Assembly (NCBI GenBank): GCA_951799445.1
Contig: OX637297.1
Span: forward strand, 4,464,001-4,528,000
Direction: 5' to 3'
Source: Pseudisothecium myosuroides
Taxonomy: Eukaryota; Streptophyta; Bryopsida; Hypnales; Lembophyllaceae
DNA: 64,000 bases
Shown here: positions 59,601-64,000 of the stretch, one piece after another
Layout of the letters: the number at the start of each line of letters is the position of its first letter
How positions within the stretch are numbered: the stretch's first letter is position 1
Program-made: the position numbers and the translations under genes
The notes under the pieces: model-generated
Seen by the model: only the letters and a program-made list of their open reading frames with translations
Databases searched by the model: none
Told to the model about the DNA's origin: nothing

Positions 59601-60163
59601 AATCAATTTTTCATGAATTTCTATTCGTTCAAACCTATTGACTGCATTTTACCATCACTTTTGCAGGCATGTGGGCACTTGCTATTTTGCTTTGAATGTG
59701 TCCAAGGCAAGAAAACATGCCTTGTATGCGACCAAAAAATTGTGGGCTAGAATAAGGTGGAAGAATCATTAGCCAACAAAGTCATTGGAGGTCCATTAAA
59801 CTTCAATGTTTCTTCTGCCTTCAACATTTCTGAATTTTTTTGTTGCCGTCGTCCTCTGCAGCTGGTGGAAAAAAGGTATTTGAATCTGCAGTTAGATTTC
59901 AAAGTTTGGCATGTAAAGATGAGTTTGATTTTGGAACCACTACACGTAGCAACACTAAAGATGAAGATTTGCAAAAGTGAATGGAGGAAGTGACTTTCCA
60001 ACCTAAAGGTCTACCTCTATCAGAATTGAATGTCAACACAGAAGCACTTCACATGCAAGAGGGGGAAGATTTACAAGGAAACCACATTGTCAACATAGGG
60101 CAGAATTCTATTGTGGTGACCAAGAAACAAGGGAAAAAATCCAATCCCAAAGGAAAATACAAC
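56651..60163 (+). pseudogene. Decayed coiled-coil RING-finger gene, interrupted by a foldback element
   Basis: The reading starts MASFVEIPSAKCLSKCEDLV at 56651. It passes TAG stops at about 56800 and 56955, and continues frameshifted to 57329. After the foldback insertion at 57330-58121 it resumes as EELCELKKNEECELRRARLN and, after another frameshift near 58235, as NYATLLEVAEKDCNKLNNQL (coiled coil). At 58690-58860 it has CPMCNSWYLYNN...CGHTYHHFC, a RING-like Cys/His set. A separate exon after an acceptor near 59667 reads ACGHLLFCFECVQGKKTC then LVC, the second half of a RING domain. RING proteins are usually ubiquitin ligases. A further open frame at 59981-60163 may be the last exon. This copy is not functional as it stands. 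Confidence 0.55.
57330..58121. mobile_element. 792-bp foldback element with about 290-bp arms
   Basis: The left arm starts GGGTGATTGCACGAAACACC and the right arm ends GTGTTTCGTGCAATCACC. Inner parts such as GGACCGCTATAACTTTTG, CTAGATGTCCTAATTGTAAT and TAAATTAATGATATTTAGTT are mirrored around a centre of about 210 bp. TAGAA flanks both ends (57325-57329 and 58122-58126). It lies within coding sequence of the RING-type pseudogene. No gene inside. Confidence 0.85.
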
Positions 60164-60870
60164 TAGCAGACAAACTCAAATGCATAAACTTGTAGAGGAA
60201 TCTGCAATACCCAAGAAATTTAAATCCTTGTAGGTTATTCATTTGTCTTATTGTATTTCAATTTCATAGATTTTGAGTGTGAGTGGTAATATTCTCTGTA
60301 ATTCTTTTTAGTATCAATTTAAATTCATATTGAATTTATTATTAATGAATTGTAATTTCTCATTTTGGAATTTTTTACAATTGCTTGCTAATGTGCTGTA
60401 CAAGAGCGGAAGAATTTGTTTAGACTAACTATATTGTTGTATATTTGGGTGTGGCATTCTTTTTCTTGTGTGCAATCTATGGCTTGCTACCCAAACTAGA
60501 AAGGTACCAAGAGATAAATGCCTTTTTGTAGGGTTGGTTTTGCATACAAAAGCTAGTACTATTAAGTATTTTGTTCAATCATTCTTTCAATCCAATTTCC
60601 AATAGACGATGCTGCAAATCTTAGCTAGGGAGGGCGTTTTATTGACTAAATCCAAGCGACAAGTAAGTGGATTCTTGTCCTTGAAAATTTTAAGTGTTCT
60701 AAAGGTCAACTGTGCTGTAAAAATCTTCTTCTATAAGTTGCGTGGTGCTTGTGAAAATTGTGTGGAGATTATGAAATTTCACAAACTTGCTATTTCAAGA
60801 CCAACCAAATGTACTACGAGAGAAGGAGTTGTTATAAACTGGATAATTTTCTAGCATCTTGTTCCTTATA
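60164..60870. other. AT-rich spacer
   Basis: No recognised gene. An 81-codon plus-strand frame at 60609-60854 has no motif I can name. Confidence 0.3.
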
Positions 60871-61084
60871 CTTTGGCTGATGTTGCATTTGCAAGAGGTC
60901 GAGAGATGTTCATTCTTTGGGCGTTTTCTTTGTGCAATCCGTTTGATTTGGTCTCAGCAATAGTATATTGGCATTGCTTATGTACAGACGTCCAGATCCA
61001 GTTGATGTCAAGCTCAAAGATCGTTGCCGATCTTGAATATATCTTCGAGTGTGAATGCCGTCCACGAGAAGTAGTTGTCTTGTT

Positions 61085-61606
61085 CTGATAGATGGCAAAG
61101 GATGTTGGTGAGAGTCGTCGAGCCGAGGTAAGTGAGCTGCACCCTGTGCCGTACCGTGCTCAATCTTTTTTAAATCCCAAAGCTGAAACACTGTTCGGAT
61201 GTCGTGGATTTCAGCGGGGCGCGACGCAAGGGGCACATCAACACCATCCTCGAGACAAGAATGTCCGGCACCCTCCTCGATCGGGAGGCTCAATTTCCGT
61301 TTTGTTGCGGCCTTCGTCCGCGGAGTCGGCGAGAACAACCCTCCTTGGGCCAACGATATTTGCTTCAGCGGGGACAAGGAGCAGACATGTGTCCTAACGG
61401 TCTTCGACTTGGGGGACTGTCCACGACGTTGTCCTCGCCGTCCCCTTTGGAGTAGTCTATGGCGGCAAATGCTGCATCCGCGGCGGAGCATAGCATGTGA
61501 GGCTTTGAGACCGATGCGGGTCTGCAACTCCCTCCCTCGGATTTGCTGTAGCTGGAGAGTGACTTCTCAGACCCGAGCAAGAGGCTCTGCGTCAGTCTTC
61601 ACTTAA
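61085..61606 (+). pseudogene. GC-rich block with possible frameshifted gene, unknown
   Basis: The plus strand reads FVAAFVRGVGENNPPWANDI, then CFSGDKEQTCVLTVFDLGD. One base out of frame it continues as VHDVVLAVPFGVVYGGKCCI and RGGA before a stop at about 61490. The switch suggests one frameshift in a real gene. A 205-codon minus-strand frame covers the same bases, so the coding strand is not certain. No family recognised. Confidence 0.3.
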
Positions 61607-61883
61607 GGGACGAAATTTTCTCAAAATTTTCTCGAACCTGAAGGAATTACACGTTAATTTACGAGACAATTCCAGCCATTGTCCTCCATGTCCAAGATGA
61701 ACACATTCAAGCAAATCGAAGATGAAAAACAAAAGCGATATTTCAAAATGTGAACTCAATATATTATTTACAAATGAATGTACAGTACATACAAAATTAT
61801 GAAATACAAAATGTCATTATGGTTTGACTGAGCTTTGCACGTTAGTCTAGTTTCTAGTACAACAACCCCGCTCTATGACTACG

Positions 61884-62420
61884 TTATCCGACGGAAGTTC
61901 GTAACATGCCCCCATGTTCGTAGCGGACGTTCTCATTGCATTGGTAATTTGTTGGTAATTTGTTGGTAATGGTAGTCATTAGGGAGAAGTGGCGTCTTGC
62001 CGATCCGATTGGCACTACATACTTCCGCAATCGCCCCAGCTGGACGTCCGAGACGAGACGCCTGAGCCATGGTAGGAGATCACCCTTGAGGAAGTTGTCC
62101 CTTCGCTTCTTGTGGTCCCAGGTGTTGAGGATAATGGCATTCCCCCTCTCATTGCATATACACTTCTGCGGAGTGTCGTCCACAAGAATAGTGTTGTCCG
62201 CGCTAAAAGACGTCTCCCCACTACAATTGAGGAACAACGTCTTGAAGAGGACCTTCATATAGACCGCATTTGCACCATAGTAATAATATCTCTCCTGAGT
62301 GACATCTATCTTTCTGCACTCATTCTAGCTCAAGACATCAAAGGGGGGTCTGCAACGACTGAATATGTGTGCAACAATGGGTTCCGCATTGGACTTGACC
62401 ATCGAGGTCCACACTAGAAC
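61884..62420 (-). pseudogene. FCP1/SCP-like phosphatase fragment with one TAG
   Basis: On the minus strand the frame reads VLVWTSMVKSNAEPIVAHIF (from about 62410). It meets TAG at 62325-62327 and continues DVTQERYYYYGANAVYMKVL, then TILVDDTPQKC, DNFLKGDLLPWLRRL, to a stop at 61884. WTSM and LVDDTP are the second and fourth HAD-type motifs of the FCP1 domain. The N-terminal motif with the catalytic Asp is not seen here. It is paralogous in layout to the gene at 17414-18211. At the TAG, that gene has Gln (FGQEQC against S-stop-NEC). Confidence 0.6.
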
Positions 62421-62987
62421 CCTATCCGCAATGTTCAAGAAACATTATATTCATTAAAATGGAGGGTGGCCACCCTCTCAAAATAGTCTTAGGTATTTGA
62501 AGGCACAACTAGTGAATTGCATGGGCTCTACTTTAGTTCAAAAATCACTCAATTAATTGGTCTAAAGTAGCAATTTCCATTAAAATGAGAGTCATGCAAA
62601 CAATGAACGCCTTCCAACAAATGTTGTTATGTTCCATGTCAATCATTACACGTGTTCAAGAAATAAAGTAAAAATAAAATTCAATAGCAAATACTTTAAT
62701 ATGATATTTAAATTGCACTTCCGATATGAATATGGGAAATGCGTCACCAAAACATGTATTATCCACTGTCTACGAATCTATTTTTATGAGTTCTATTTTA
62801 TGAAAATGAACTGTTTACCGTTAAAGAAAACAAAATCCAGATGCCCACATTCATGAGAACACAAAATGATGTCTTCTACGTATACGCAAAAGCATATTCT
62901 AGGCATAGAAATGACAAATAATACACTATTATATAGACCTAAGAACATAATTAGGGAGCTTCCCTCCAACAACCGTTGTCCTTAAGA
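62421..62987. other. AT-rich spacer between minus-strand genes
   Basis: No gene recognised. It may contain introns or the 3' region of the next gene. Confidence 0.3.
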
Positions 62988-64000
62988 CTAACAATTTGCA
63001 GCCAAACTCTGCTTGATGATTTTAATTTGAGCAGGAGGAATCTTGATCTTGCAGTGTGCAGTATCTTTCTGGGTCCTAGACTTCCACGCTGTCATAACAG
63101 CATCCGTGTGCTGCCAAAGTGGCAGTTCCTTTGCATCAATCTCCCAACGTAGACCTCTGTCGTTGTCCCATCCAGTGTAGAATTTTTGAATATCGTCATC
63201 TACTGCTGTTGGACGGAAGTATTGAATGCGCACAAAATTTGGATGTAGTGGATCAACAAAAGGATCAGACAATGCCCTTGCAATCCACACTGGTTGCAAC
63301 TCATTTTCCGCGAGAGTAATTGCAACAAAATAGCCTTTGAAGAGATCTCGACCCACCCTGAAGGACGGTTGTGGGCGACCACTCAATGGCCCGACATACA
63401 CATCATCTTCCCCAAACTCTTCACAATCCTCTCCATCGTTGTCTAATTGATCAACCCGAGTCGCTTGAACACGAGTAGTCGGCCAGAAGCCATCCTTCAA
63501 AATAGTAGAATCAGGTAGTGGTTCTTGAAGTGCTACCTTCACATCACGCCAATAGTGCACTATATGCTCCAGTCGTCTTCGGCATTCCCTGGTGCGATCT
63601 TGGTTGCACAAGTTCTCCCAGTACTTAATAAACGCGGATATACCCTTTACAATGTCTGCCTCAGCTTTCATTGGGATTGGTAGAACTGCCTGTGGTACTC
63701 CACGGGGCCATAAACTTTGCCCCTCCGAATCCTCATGCCATAATTTCATTCCGCCACCTGCGCCTGAGGGCAACCAATCTAGGTCAGTGCACAACAATTT
63801 GTACTTCATGACAGGACAACCCGTCGAATCAATGTAGAACTTCACTTATTGGGGCTTTGTGTGTCCAATTATGATATGACTGCCGGCCAAAAATTTGCCT
63901 GCAATGAAAGCCTTGAAATCATGCACTTCTTCTATAAGGTGGGGGATAGTGGGAATGGATTCTACATCCATGAACGACTTCATAAGCGCAAGAATTGTAA
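62988..64000 (-). pseudogene. C-terminal part of a transposon-type protein, runs off the window
   Basis: The open minus-strand frame enters at the window edge (TILALMKSFMDVESIPTIPH), is cut by TAA at 63846-63848, and continues VKFYIDSTGCPVMKYKLLCT to the stop at 62988. Its conserved-looking core is GYFVAITLAENELQPVWIAR followed by ALSDP and VRIQYFRP, a small beta-rich domain I know from large multi-copy plant proteins of unknown activity. The same family probably includes the zinc-motif pseudogene at 24172-29145. One stop in an otherwise open 337-codon frame suggests recent loss, unless the TAA marks an unspliced junction. Confidence 0.55.

Overview
The window looks like nuclear DNA of a land plant. 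It is AT-rich, its genes are split by GT-AG introns, and most of it is made of decayed transposons and tandem repeats. Only one ordinary host gene is convincingly intact: a TAF15-type RNA-binding subunit of TFIID on the minus strand (48195-51594), reconstructed here as six exons that join without a frame break. I cannot fix the species. The multi-copy protein families seen at 12-19 kb, 24-29 kb and 62-64 kb resemble families I associate with bryophytes, lycophytes and ferns, so a non-seed plant is my guess; this is inference.

Layout. 1-4.2 kb is a complex of about 170-bp tandem repeats, with one repeat family present in both orientations around another. 6.7-10.0 kb and 34.2-37.7 kb hold two copies (A and B) of one TG...CA element of 3.3-3.5 kb with 5-bp target duplications; each carries a minus-strand gene for a coiled-coil protein. 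The gene is open in B and cut by one TAG in A. 11.1-16.8 kb is a decayed multi-exon gene with a ParB/sulfiredoxin-like motif and a methyltransferase-like C-terminus. It is preceded by about ten copies of a 19-23-bp palindrome, and more copies sit only in its introns. An FCP1/SCP-like phosphatase gene follows at 17-18.2 kb.

24.2-29.1 kb is a decayed minus-strand transposon-type gene with zinc-binding motifs, split by a 1.8-kb LTR-like insertion. 29.1-33.4 kb is non-coding and repeat-rich. 38.1-40.3 kb is a probable non-autonomous CACTA element. 42.4-43.4 kb is a G-tract element containing a long hairpin. 46.9-47.5 kb is a Stowaway-type element. 53.7-55.3 kb is a long-TIR element. 56.6-60.2 kb is a decayed RING-finger gene interrupted by a 0.8-kb foldback element. 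The right end carries a second FCP1-like fragment (61.9-62.4 kb) and the C-terminal part of another transposon-type protein (62.99 kb to the edge), both on the minus strand.

The strongest candidate for something undescribed is the 11-17 kb locus: a dyad-symmetric site repeated upstream and in the introns of a gene whose product carries a motif resembling bacterial ParB proteins, which bind palindromic sites. No functional link has been shown. Many premature stops in the decayed genes are TAG, and the A/B pair gives a direct CAG-to-TAG example, consistent with decay of methylated CHG sites in silenced plant transposons. All homology statements are by eye and memory; no database search was possible.
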